Of a stretch of 55,228 nt of DNA, positions 30,132 to 44,408 are shown one piece after another. Each line of letters opens with the position of its first letter. The stretch's first letter is position 1. The position numbers and the translations under genes were made by a program. The notes beneath the pieces were generated by a model. It saw only the letters and a program-made list of their open reading frames with translations. It was not told the origin of the DNA and searched no databases. Origin of the DNA: Saprolegnia diclina VS20 (taxonomy: Eukaryota; Oomycota; Saprolegniomycetes; Saprolegniales; Saprolegniaceae); the NCBI RefSeq assembly GCF_000281045.1, contig NW_008246071.1, positions 66,350 through 121,577 on the forward strand, in the 5' to 3' direction.

Positions 30132-32309
30132 ATGGGGGACACGAGCCGAGGTCGACGCGCTCCGAACGCGCGGCCCGCCCGCGGCAATGGCTATAGCAAC
30201 CAGTCGGCCATCGCAGGCACGGGCATCAAGAGCGGTATGACCGTCGAGGTACGCGGACGCGGCGAACAAGGCGACCGCTCATGCATGGACCTAGGACCTC
30301 AAGCGATTGACGCAAAAACGCATGCAAGAAGCCACGGTGGGCATCGCGCCAGTGATTACCGCCGAGGTTATAACGCCCAAGGCCAAGCCTACGATCGCTG
30401 TGCCCGTGGTGCCGCCGCCATTTGTGCCGAAAACCGGCATGACGGTCCAGGTACCACGCCGCGACCTGCCACCAGGTCGCGCTGATTCGACCACCGCTAG
30501 GAGCTCAAGCAACTGACGACGCTGCGCCTCGCGCAGCAGAGCGTGGGCACGCCGACGCACCAAGCGCAAGCGGCTACGAACGAATACAAACCTCCGATGA
30601 ACCAATATTACGCGCGCAACGTGACGGCGGGCAGCACGCCGACCTCGTCACCGGGTGGGACGCCGAAACGACAAACGAATCGCTCGTCGTTTACGTCCGA
30701 CATTCCCACACCCAAGCAAGCCAGCAGGGCGGCGCCGCCGGCGGTGCAGCGAAATGGCCAGGCCAAGCGCATGCCCGATGACCGCTCCATGATGTATGCC
30801 AACCATGGCGGAAGTCCCAGCCAACAGCAGCAGCATCTCCAAGCAGCCTATTCATCGACGCCGCAATACGAAAAGGTACCAAGAACCTCATGTGGACCAC
30901 ATGCTCATCGTGTCGCAGCCGTATCCGTCCGCGAATACAATGGCGCACGACTACGCGGTACTCGTCTGCTTCCTCTCTTCCTACAAGATCTCATGATGAT
31001 GCAGTCGGTCATGCGGCAGCAAATGCAGTTTGAGAACGAGTCGTTTCCGCCGCCGCCACCCGTCGATGACTCGGGCTCGTTCCTCTCGTCGTCGGCGATG
31101 CCGTCGTGGTCGCCGCCCCCCGCACGGGTCAAGACCATGGAGCCTGGTGGTCGCCCCGTACGTCATCCTACTCTTAGCGCGTGCGATCTCATGCAATCGT
31201 AGGTGTCGCTGTATGGTCAGTCGACGTTCTATGTCCAGCCCATGTCGACGTCGTCCGACGACGAGACACCGACGTTTCTCAGTCCGCCGCCGGGCCTCAC
31301 GCGACGCCCGTCGATGACGGTGCCGTGGCAAGTCGCCGAGTCGGTGCTCCACACGCCGCAGCAGCCGTCGACGCGCAAACATATCGGTGACAAGGTCAAG
31401 GAGACCAACTTGAGCCAATTCTCGGCGCAAAAGCCGATGCAGAGCCCGCCACGTATGCCGTTGCACCGGTCGACGTCGTCGGCAGCGGCTGCGGCGGCCG
31501 CGGAGCTCAACATGACGGGCCTTGTGCGCCAAAAGAGCAACGACGGTCCGCCGTCGCTCGGGCGCCGCGGCTCATTTGGGAACGCGGCGCAGCTCTTCAA
31601 GTTTCGCCGACGCAGCAAGAGCCGCCTCGACGTGGCGCGGGACATTGCGCTCATGGAGCAAAACGAACACGAACGCATGCTCTCGATCGAGGAGAACAAG
31701 ATTCGGTCCAACTCGGACGACCTCGGGTCCCTCGACGATGTGCAGCCCTACACGCCCGAGATGGGTACGCGTTCTCGATCGTTGGCGATCGTAGCGACAA
31801 GGTGTCTCTTGCTGTAGCCGACAATGACTTTTTGCCCATGTACAACCAGCGCTCGGTGCCGCGCCTCAACATCCCGCCGCCGCCGCCGCCGATGGACGAC
31901 AGCAGCGACGATGACGAGGCGTACCCGACGTCGCCAAGCCAGCTCCCGATGATGAGCCCGAATGGCGCCAAGCTCCGCAAGGTCGCGCAGCTCGCGCGCA
32001 GCGGGACGCTCAGCAACGAAGACAAGACGCGCGCCAAGGACGAAATCATTCAAAACTCGCTCGTACGCCTCCCTCGACGCCTTTACGATCTTACGATCCG
32101 CGTAGGGTCTCGGCGCGCTGAGCATGCTCGATGACGAGTCGACGTCCCGTGGCATTGCGCGCGCCAAAGTGAGTCTGGAGGAGCGGCTCGCGCAGGCAGC
32201 GCAGCGCGTAGCCGACTGCGTCGCACGCGGCGACATGGTCGAGTTCAACAAGGCGATGACGGAGCTCGACATGCTGCGCCACGAAGCGAGTCAGTTGATG
32301 CAGCAATGA
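30132..32309 (+). CDS. Disordered protein with duplicated GMTV-LK-LT exon motif, 616 aa
   Basis: Most of the protein is low-complexity (Ser, Pro, Gln, Thr), with a polyproline run (NIPPPPPPMDDSSDDDE) and a C-terminal helical segment (LAQAAQRVADCVARGDMVE, then MTELDMLRHEASQLMQQ) that could oligomerise. Near the N-terminus the motif GMTVEDLKRLTQKR recurs about 50 residues later as GMTVQELKQLTTLR. In both copies an intron interrupts at the same place, before the D/E-LK. Seven introns (30249-30294, 30451-30500, 30876-30918, 30958-31004, 31158-31202, 31765-31817, 32063-32105) give an exact frame. The two at 30876 and 30958 are in an open frame and were chosen for length and splice sites. The family is unknown. 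Confidence 0.65.
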
Positions 32310-32377
32310 GACAATTTGTGTATGGAGTCCAGAGACGTAGTCGTATGATGAGATAAAAAAAGCGTCGTTTCAAAAAT

Positions 32378-34921
32378 CTACATGTCCAAATACGTGGCAA
32401 GGCGCGCGAGCGTTGCTACATCGGCCTCGTACTGCTCGAAATCGTCGCCGTCCCACTTGATAACGGTCAAGATGTCGTCGACGACGTCGCCACGGAGCGC
32501 CGGATGCCGCAGTTGCGTGCAGGCAACGTCGCTGTGTCGAACAGCGCGAGGCCCAAAGCTCCGCATCCGCGCTATCGGGTTGGCGCAAAAGACTGCGATG
32601 CGGAGGCAGAGTTCGCAGCCGCAGTGGACGTTGGCATCGTCGATGGACCAGTCGAGCTGCGGCAGCACGCCTTTGATGAAAGCAATGGCCTGCAGAGGCG
32701 GCCACGCGACGGACGCGACCATCCGTAGCGCCTCTCGCTTCGTCGGGTACACTTGCTCCAGCATCTCGAACAGCGGCACGACGACGCGCCGGACGAACTC
32801 GAGGTTCTTGTTGCCGTGGTCCATCATCAAGCAATACCAATCGAGGAGGCTGATCGCAGGCCCCAGCGGCGCCTCGAGCGTCAAGAGTAGATGGAAAATG
32901 TCTTGGACGATCGTGGCGAGGTCGCGCAGCGGCAACGTGACGTGCTCGAGCGCCGAGACCCACACGCGAACGTCCAGCAGAAAGGACGGCACGTCGTGTC
33001 GTGGCCATGCCACGTTGGGATGCACGAGCAGCTGCGCTGCCACGTGTAGCGTGCTGCGGCGCTGCTCGGGCGTCGAAGGTTCGCGCATGCACGACAAGCG
33101 CGGCACTAGGATGTCAGCGACCGCCCGCGCGTCCAGCGCCAAGAGTGCCTGGACCGTCTCGGCGTCAAACGCCAAGAGCGGCGCGCAATGGAGCGAGGAG
33201 AGGACATGCGGCGTGTACGCGGATGCGATCGGGTGCGGCAGCATCGCGGCCGCAACGACGGTGACGGCGCCCAGAGGCGCAAAGCTCGCGCGCTGCCGCT
33301 GGACGACACGCGAGGTTTTTAGGTATAAGTACCGGTCGATCGTCTCGTGGACGGCTGCCGGCAAGCGGTTGCCAAACCAGACGTCGCCAGTGGCCGTGGC
33401 GTCGTGCACGAAGGCGTCGAGGCGCAGGAGCAGCGTCAAGAGGCGCTTGGCGCTCGATCGATCGAGACGCACGTCGTCAAGGCACACAATAAGGCACAGG
33501 AGCACGTCGCTGCAGCGCTTGGCGAGCTCGGCCACGCGCGGCTGCCTCAAGTCGACGATCGCACTGATCTCGGTGAGCCGAGCGATCACGTCGGGCCACG
33601 TCTTGGCGCTACTGCAGCGCTTCTGCAGTGCGTGCGCGAGGACCTCCCAGCCGTACTTTGCTGTCACTTGCCGCAGCCACGCGCTTGCAGGACCGTGCGT
33701 AGAATATGTCTGGATCAACGCGACGACGACGTACTTCATGTCCCGCGCGAGGACATAGCGGGCAAAGGCGCAGGTGGCGTCGCGTGGGATGAGCAAGCGG
33801 TCGTCTTTGCCGGGCATCGCCAGCGTGTCGACGAGCGCCATCGCGAGCGCGGTTGCCGAGCGGTACCCGAGCCACGATCCCTCGTAGAGGCTACGACAGG
33901 CCGCGCGAAAGCCAGCGATCCGCGCGCGGTGGGCTTTGGGCCAAAAGACGAGGAGCGTTTGGGCCTGTGTCTCGAACGCAGCGAGGATCGCATGGACCGA
34001 GATCGTCGCCAAGCCGGCTTGGACCTGCGCGGGGATGTGGCACGCGTCGTGGCAGATCGCGTCCAAAATATCGAAGGACGTTTCAGCTCCATTCAGCGGC
34101 GAAGCGCGGACGAGCGCAACGTCCATCGTGGCCACAAGCGCACGTACGATCGCTTCCTTCGCCCCGTCGCCCGGCGCCAGGAGACTGGTCGTGCTAAAGG
34201 CACCTGTCCACGGGAGCGCGTAGACGTCGTCACCTTGGCGAGGCAAGACGGCTTGGACGCGAAGAAGCTCCAGTGGATCCGGCAGTTGACGCCCAAAGAC
34301 AGCGTACACAAACACGACGAGGTGCCCACCGGTCGATCGCTCCAGCGCGATCGTGTCAGCGACGTCAAGCTGGACCAGGGCTCGAGGGCCAGCGTTCCTC
34401 CACGTCGCTGGCGTTGTCGGGCGCGCCGCTCGCGACGGTGCTTCGATGGCGACGTAGGCAATGGCGCCGTCAACGGCCACCTTTGGCAGCCATCGCGTGT
34501 AGTCGGTGCCAGCAGCATCGACGACGACATGCGAAAGAACAAAGTCGCACGCTGCATCCAAGCCGAGCAGCGCGGCGGCCCCGCGCTTAGCGGTGAGCCA
34601 CGCTAGTGTCCCGAGCCCATTACGCTCGACGCGAACGTACGACGCATCAATGTGGCACATCGCGACGTCGCCTGTCCCGTATGCGTCCATGAGGCTGCGA
34701 GCGAAGCTTCGAGTAAGTGGACATCGGACAGGGTGGTCGAAGTCGGCGACGACCAAGTCGACCGTGAAGACGTCGCTGTACGCGCCCAGCACCACTGGCA
34801 CCGACCGCGCGCCGAGGAGCGCAAAGGCTTGCAGGAAAAGCCGGTGGTCGCTCATGAGGTCGGCGGTAGAAGTCAAATCGACGAGTGCAAATTCCGGAAA
34901 AGGCCGCGCTGGGAAAAGCAT
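32378..34921 (-). CDS. Large single-exon protein of unknown function, 847 aa
   Basis: The uninterrupted frame begins at the first ATG (34921; the frame continues upstream with no ATG). It encodes a soluble, Leu/Ala/Val-rich protein. The N-terminal half alternates strand-like and helix-like segments (MSDHRLFLQAFALLG, VDLVVADFDHPVRCPL). The C-terminal half is nearly all helical, like HEAT or ARM repeats (DLATIVQDIFHLLLTLE, LEFVRRVVVPLFEMLEQV). No enzyme motif or membrane helix is evident. Two cysteines cluster late (CGCELCLRIAVFC). The absence of introns in a gene this long is unusual beside its neighbours. The call is only that it is a real, expressed-looking gene. Confidence 0.7.
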   Translation of the reverse strand: MLFPARPFPEFALVDLTSTADLMSDHRLFLQAFALLGARSVPVVLGAYSDVFTVDLVVADFDHPVRCPLTRSFARSLMDAYGTGDVAMCHIDASYVRVERNGLGTLAWLTAKRGAAALLGLDAACDFVLSHVVVDAAGTDYTRWLPKVAVDGAIAYVAIEAPSRAARPTTPATWRNAGPRALVQLDVADTIALERSTGGHLVVFVYAVFGRQLPDPLELLRVQAVLPRQGDDVYALPWTGAFSTTSLLAPGDGAKEAIVRALVATMDVALVRASPLNGAETSFDILDAICHDACHIPAQVQAGLATISVHAILAAFETQAQTLLVFWPKAHRARIAGFRAACRSLYEGSWLGYRSATALAMALVDTLAMPGKDDRLLIPRDATCAFARYVLARDMKYVVVALIQTYSTHGPASAWLRQVTAKYGWEVLAHALQKRCSSAKTWPDVIARLTEISAIVDLRQPRVAELAKRCSDVLLCLIVCLDDVRLDRSSAKRLLTLLLRLDAFVHDATATGDVWFGNRLPAAVHETIDRYLYLKTSRVVQRQRASFAPLGAVTVVAAAMLPHPIASAYTPHVLSSLHCAPLLAFDAETVQALLALDARAVADILVPRLSCMREPSTPEQRRSTLHVAAQLLVHPNVAWPRHDVPSFLLDVRVWVSALEHVTLPLRDLATIVQDIFHLLLTLEAPLGPAISLLDWYCLMMDHGNKNLEFVRRVVVPLFEMLEQVYPTKREALRMVASVAWPPLQAIAFIKGVLPQLDWSIDDANVHCGCELCLRIAVFCANPIARMRSFGPRAVRHSDVACTQLRHPALRGDVVDDILTVIKWDGDDFEQYEADVATLARLATYLDM

Positions 34922-35085
34922 CTTGACGACCACACGTCGCTCAAGCTTGTGCTTGGACAGCGTGTGGAGAGACCTCGACCGCGTAGATCGTGAGCTTCGA
35001 ACCTCTACAAGATGGCGCGATCGAGCCTGTGCTAATGCTTGCCGCCGGTTCAATTCCGCCGACAGCTCGTCATCTTGTACAGTAC

Positions 35086-39286
<4,201 letters not shown>

Positions 39287-39369
39287 GCTCGCTCGACTTT
39301 GGAATGCAACCTCGGAAGATTGCCGATCTCCGCGATCGACCAATGACATGCAACTACTACTGTCCAAGC

Positions 39370-39633
39370 TCAACGATCCAAGCCAAGAAGGTTGGCCACC
39401 AGCGCGCTGCCCAAGATCGCGTTCAGGCAAGCGACATAGTGAAGCTGGCGCGGGTCTCGTTGCACGGAGAATGCCAAACAACGTTGGAAGAAGAAGATAT
39501 CGCCTCCACGTGGCAGCACCAGAAGCCAGGGATAGTAACTTGGAATTTCGACAACGTTGTACGATGTCATCCCATGCACGGTCGTTTGAACCTACTGGAG
39601 AGATTCTGTCGCTTCGATCAGGCGTCGCACCAT
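39370..39633 (-). CDS. Small hydrophobic protein, unknown, 68 aa
   Basis: The ATG at 39633 plus one 57-nt intron (39539-39595) gives a compact protein: MVRRLIEATESLHYYPWL, then LPRGGDIFFFQRCLAFSVQ, then LNAILGSALVANLLGLD. It has one or two membrane-like segments and a regular start and stop. It ends 84 bases upstream of the ABCC copy 1 start on the same strand. I recognise no family. The intron's donor (GTAGG) is weaker than its neighbours', so this remains a candidate gene. Confidence 0.4.
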
Positions 39634-41061
39634 GATCGACGTGGCGCCTTGTCCTTGGCGGCTTGCACGGCGACAGTGCTCTGACGTAGCAGCGTCCAAG
39701 CAGCCGTCGACGAGGACGCTGCAAGCGTGCCACTCTGGCCAACGACGAGCGACGACATCGAAGCAGCGCTCTGTTTACTGGGCCAAGGAACTCTCATCAT
39801 ACATGTATGTATATGGCGAAAGAGCGTGTTTCGACTGGCTGAGTGATCAATCGAAGAGTACCTTGTACGACTGCTACGGCAGCCCTTTCTATGTCTCGCG
39901 CGCAGGAGGTTATAGCAACAACTACGTCCGTCTCATCCTGAGCTTTGGATCAGGTGCAATAGAACGCACAGTCATAACCACGCAGCAGCACCCACGACGA
40001 CGGCCGACCCGTCGCTTGAGTCATCACCCAGTATGAACTGCAGCCATGGGATCCCACCCACGGTGATAGGGCTCCAAGCGCAGGCTGGCGCAGCTTGAGC
40101 ACGGCGTCTTTCTGCTGCTGAGAAGAGCGCCAAAGTGTTGCTCTCTCGAGACCAAGTGTACGTGTGCAGACGTGACGTGGTGCGCAGCCTCGAAAGAAGC
40201 GGAAGAATCAACGGAACTGTTGGACGACGCGAGGCTTCGTCGACAGGGAGGCGGCAGCGAAGACGCGGGTGTATGCAGCATCGGCACACGCACGCCACGA
40301 CAAGGAGAGTGGCACGATGGACGGCGATGGACCACCCGACAGCCGCATGACGCGTCTTTTTCGCTCCTCCCCAAGATGCACGTGGTCGAATCAAGTCCAT
40401 ATTAGGTAGGAGTCGCCACCCATTAACTGGATGCAAGATCATACCCGCGAGTAGCGGCGCTCGTTGACAGCGCTTTGCAGGCTGCAGCGTCCACGTCGCC
40501 GGCGTTGTTCTGTCGCGCCAAGTGCATTGTAGATGGTTTGCATCCGTCCATCACACCAGGTGGCGCCTACTCGGACAGATGCTGGGGTGTATGAGGCAGG
40601 CCATCTGATATCGACGTGCATGGGAAGGGGCGCTTTGTTGCATTGCGAGCATACAGTACGCTGCTACTCTTATACAGTGAACAGCAACGATGAGGAGGAG
40701 GTTGATCGTCGCCTGTCGGCGCCCCTCCTGCTGCTCGTGTCTCTGTCCAGCTACTGGCATGCTCATCGACCGGAGGCCCAAAGCGAACGATACGTCGAGC
40801 GGTCGTGTCGTCAAGGCCGTCGTGTCGGTAGTGTATGGAGGGTATGTTGATGGCTCGGTCGTCGCACTCGTCGGCGGCGGCGTTGGTGTCTCTTGCAATC
40901 GGACGGACAGACACCGTCGTTACTCGCTTCGGGATGCGGCCTGTGGTGGACGATGCGCCACCCGCTCGGCAATGCTCCCACTCTCTCGCGGACCGGCTGC
41001 GCGACCTGTTGGACGAAGTTGTGTAGCGGGTACGACGACGTCCTCCATTTCGCAATTGGCC
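39634..41061. other. Long stretch without a recognised gene
   Basis: About 1.4 kb contains only short, mixed-composition frames. A minus-strand ATG near 39755 opens a small Ala/Ser-rich frame (MSSLVVGQSGTLAASSS) that I could not extend. The right end is likely the promoter of the WRC-like gene. Confidence 0.35.
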
Positions 41062-41469
41062 ATGACCTCGACCAAGCAGCCCACGCGCCAGACGATCAAG
41101 CGCCGCAACGACCGCCGCCTCGCAGACGACAAGTTTGGCTTCCAGCGCTGCCGCTACAAGACAGGCACGTGCACGAACGAGCGGGCTCGCAAGCCCAACG
41201 ACATGTACCACTCGCTCTGCGAGAAGCACCGCCTCCTCCACAACTTTAACCAGCGCAACTTTGACCGCAAGAAGCGCGCAATCCGCAAGTTGCTCGAGGA
41301 AGAGGAGACGCCGTCGAGCCCGTCGTCGTCCTCGACGTCCACGTCGACCGACGACGACGACCTCGAGGTCGCGATCAAGCTCGAGCCGCTCATGTTTCCA
41401 CAGAGCCACGCCGTGGCGCCCCGCTGGACGGACGAGGACTTGTACATCCTCACGGCCTTCCTCAACTAG
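41062..41469 (+). CDS. Small WRC-like zinc-motif protein, 135 aa
   Basis: A basic N-terminal segment is followed by a Cys/His cluster: QRCRYKTGTC, then a spacer with NERARK, then YHSLCEKHR. It gives C-x5-C-x(about 17)-C-x2-H spacing of the kind seen in plant WRC zinc domains. A very basic run (NQRNFDRKKRAIRKLL) follows, then an acidic Ser/Thr tract and a hydrophobic tail. No introns are needed. The layout suggests a nucleic-acid-binding regulator with an acidic activation-like region. The WRC comparison is by pattern only. A frame extends upstream to 40690 with unconvincing sequence, so ATG 41062 is preferred. Confidence 0.55.
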   Translation: MTSTKQPTRQTIKRRNDRRLADDKFGFQRCRYKTGTCTNERARKPNDMYHSLCEKHRLLHNFNQRNFDRKKRAIRKLLEEEETPSSPSSSSTSTSTDDDDLEVAIKLEPLMFPQSHAVAPRWTDEDLYILTAFLN

Positions 41470-41819
41470 GACCATCACGGCCTTCGTACTGTAGTTTACC
41501 TATTTAATGCATCGCTTCCTTTCATAAAGCATGTCATGTCATCAACCGTGTTGCAGAGCCGCGTCGTCTACGTCGGTAGCCAAAGCTACTGTATGTGGCG
41601 ACAGACGACGGTGCCATCTAATCGGGCGCTGGAAGGGCCAAGCTGCTCGTTGTCCCATCGTGCTGGTGCGACCCAAGGCCCGTCCGGCAGTGCGCGTAAA
41701 CAAGAGGAAGCAGTAGGACGTCGTGCAAGGGGCATAGTTTATTCATGGAGCGTAGCTTTGAGAAGGCAGCGGGCGAGAAGGACGCTGGGCAAAAGCGTGG
41801 CTGGGGAGCGCTGGCGCGC

Positions 41820-42175
41820 CTACTCGTTGATGTACGTGGGGTAGATGAGCACGTGCCATTGGTGCATCCAGCAGCAGGCCCTAACACAGTCGCCATGAGG
41901 CCTCGCCGAGACCAGCGGCATGCACGCACCAGAACATCCATAGGCAGACGCCCGTCATGCCCGAGAAGAGGACAAAGATGCTACAGAGAAGGCTCATGAG
42001 CGCGGAGGCCATGGCGATGCACGTACGAAGCGTTCTCCTTGTCGACCTTGCCCGAGACGCGGGCGAAGATGCCGATGGCCATCGCGATGAGCGTGAGGAC
42101 GAGGTACGTGATGCTTCCGTTCACGAAGGGCTCGGGGAGGCCCGACGACGTGGCGGCGACGATCGGCGATGGCAT
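41820..42175 (-). CDS. V-type H+-ATPase subunit e, 86 aa
   Basis: This is a tiny two-helix V0 subunit (yeast Vma9, animal ATP6V0E). Helix 1 is ITYLVLTLIAMAIGIFARV. Helix 2 is IFVLFSGMTGVCLWMFWACC, running directly into the family's HQ-x-x-PL-like end (WMHQWHVLIYPTY). Two introns (46 and 49 nt) are required. With them the frame is exact and the length matches the family (73-81 aa). It acts in proton pumping across vacuolar or endosomal membranes. Confidence 0.78.
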
Positions 42176-42678
42176 GATGGGACTCGACGGAACGCTGACT
42201 GGGCAACTCGAAACCAATCTGCGCCTGCCCCTCCTTTATACACCCAACGGTCCTTCTATCCAGGTGTTGTGTCTTTGACTCTCCATTAAAAGCCAACATT
42301 TTGGCGAAGTCGATCGTTAAACCGAGGGAAAATAATTTAAAGGAACCGACTTGAACCCCACGGGCAATCTATTTCCGCTTGCGTATCCGGACATTCGGAC
42401 ATCCGGAAATCGAGGACCAAGCACGCACCCAACAACAACACCAGCTCCTACAAGGCGCCGCTGTGCACCTCCATCTTCCTAGCCTGGCCCGCCACAGCGT
42501 ACATGTACGGCTTGTTACGAGATTACTATTCAAATAGAATACTCAAGGTCCCTGCCAGCTTGCTTGGACCAAAACGTTGGGTGTTTTTAGCCCTCTGCCT
42601 CGAAGAAACCGTTTGTTCGAATTCCGATCCCAGCGCTTGCAGCTTCAACAAGAGTTTTCGCAGACTTCAACGCAGTCG
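42176..42678. promoter_or_regulatory. Divergent promoter region V-ATPase e / GDAP2 with TATCCGGA
   Basis: TATCCGGA lies at 42384-42391, with a nearby ATCCGGAA. The region holds no gene that I can see. The distance to either start codon (about 210 and 290 bases) is longer than at the other copies of this element. Confidence 0.4.
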
Positions 42679-44293
42679 ATGGCAACGCGAGCGCTCGAGA
42701 CGATTGCGCGCTGGGGTGACGCCAGCGAGGGCCCCACGATGGCCGTCAGCGACGCCCCGTTTGAGTGCAACCCGGCGCTCAATGCCAAGGTCGCGCTCTT
42801 GCGCCACGAGCTCTGGACGCTCGACGTTGACGCGATTGTCAACCCGACCAACGAGTCGCTCACGGACGCGTCCGGCATCTGCGGCAGCATCCTTGATGCA
42901 GCCGGCGACCAGATCTATGTCGAGTGCAATGCCAGCGATCCGTGCCGGACCGGCGACGCAGTCATGACGCGCGGGTGTCAATTGCCGGCCAAGTAGGCGT
43001 GCGCATTCTCGCTCGCTGCCCATACCTTTTGGATAGGAAGATCATCCACACGGTGGGCCCGCGCTACAACGCCAAGTACAAGGTTGCGGCCGAGAACGCA
43101 CTGCACGGCTGCTACCGCAATGCGCTGCGCGTCGCCAAGGAGGAGCGCGTGCGCTCAATCGCGTTCCCGCCCATCTACTCCAAGAAGAAGATGTACCCGC
43201 GCGACGACGCGACGCACGTTGCGCTGCGGACAGTGCGCCGCTTCTTGGAGCACTACGCCGACGACTTTGATTTGATTGTCTTTTGCGTCGACGACACGCA
43301 TGATATGCTACTGTATGCAACGCTGCTCCCGCTCTACTTTCCTCGGTCCATCGACGAGCTCGAGGCGTCGCGCGCGCAGTTTGCTGCCCACCGCGAGTGG
43401 ACGCTCGGCGACGCATTTGGCGAGCCGATCATTGAGGAGCGCAAGATCCGCATTGCGCCGACCGTCTGCCCTGACAACCAGCTCGAGACGAACCAGTCCC
43501 CCGGTACGAATGTCGCTGCAACGTACGCCGATCTCTTTCTCTAGTTGCGTTTACGCTCCTCGCCGACTCGTATGTGACCAAGGAGTTTTGCGCCATGACC
43601 GACAATCCGGACGACAACCGCATGGAACTGGTCCGGAGCATCCGCGCCAAGACGAGTGCGGCCTCGGAGAAGCAGCGCCTGTCGTATCAAACGGCCGTCG
43701 AGCAGGCGAGACATGAGGTCTCGATATGTCTTTATCAACGTCAAGGCGACGCATGAGATGGTAGGATTTCAGCGACATGGCCGAGCTCCAGCTCATCTAC
43801 AAGGCGGGCGTCGACCACGCGGGTGTCCCCGTCGTGCTTGTCGTCGGGCGAAACTTGCCCGCCCGCCACATTGACCTCGACCGCGTCCTTTTGTACGTGG
43901 TCCACGTCATGGACGGCCTCACCGACCGCGTTTACAACGTACGAACGTGCGGATGTACTTTGAAACTCATTGCTGCAGGTGGTGTACCTCCATGGCGGCG
44001 TCGACGAAGACAACCAGCCCAACACGTCGTGGCTCAAGACGCTCTTCAAGACCTTTTCGTCCAAGTGCATTCCGCTGCGAGTGCTCTCTTCTGACTGACG
44101 GCTCGGTAGGTACCGCGACAACCTCAAGACGTTCTACGTTGTCGAGCCCACCTTGTGGCTCAAGCTCGTCCTGTGGGTCGGCAAATCCTTCTCGAGTCGC
44201 ACGTTTGGCGCCAAAGTCGCGTTCCTCGATGCGCCGACCGACTTGCACCGCGTCGCACCGTCGCTCAAGCTGCCAGCCGGCTCGGCCACGTAG
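42679..44293 (+). CDS. GDAP2: GDAP2-like macro-domain + CRAL-TRIO protein, 465 aa
   Basis: Residues about 40-220 form a macro domain of the GDAP2 class (VDAIVNPTNESLTDASGI, then KIIHTVGPRYNAKYKVA, then DATHVALRTVRRFLEHYA). Residues about 300-450 form a CRAL-TRIO-like lipid-binding domain (VDHAGVPVVLVVGRNLPA, then DRVLLYVVHVMDGL, then RDNLKTFYVVEPT). Five introns (42993-43036, 43504-43544, 43718-43764, 43939-43978, 44065-44109) give an exact frame. Order and length match animal and plant GDAP2. GDAP2 macro domains bind poly-ADP-ribose rather than hydrolyse it. The cellular role is poorly known. Confidence 0.93.
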
Positions 44294-44408
44294 GTCGCTC
44301 GTTCACTGGAGCACTCGATTTACAGTCTCATATGGTAGATGCAACCAGCACGTAGTAGCGAGCAACCAAGACGACCACGAAGCGTAGTGCATGTATTCGC
44401 TAAGCGAC

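Noticed and set aside
39287-39742. Extension of ABCC copy 1 to an N-terminus at 39742
   Set aside because: The first about 150 residues of the longer frame are not ABCC-like and overlap the small hydrophobic gene. Copy 2 starts at the position equivalent to 39286.
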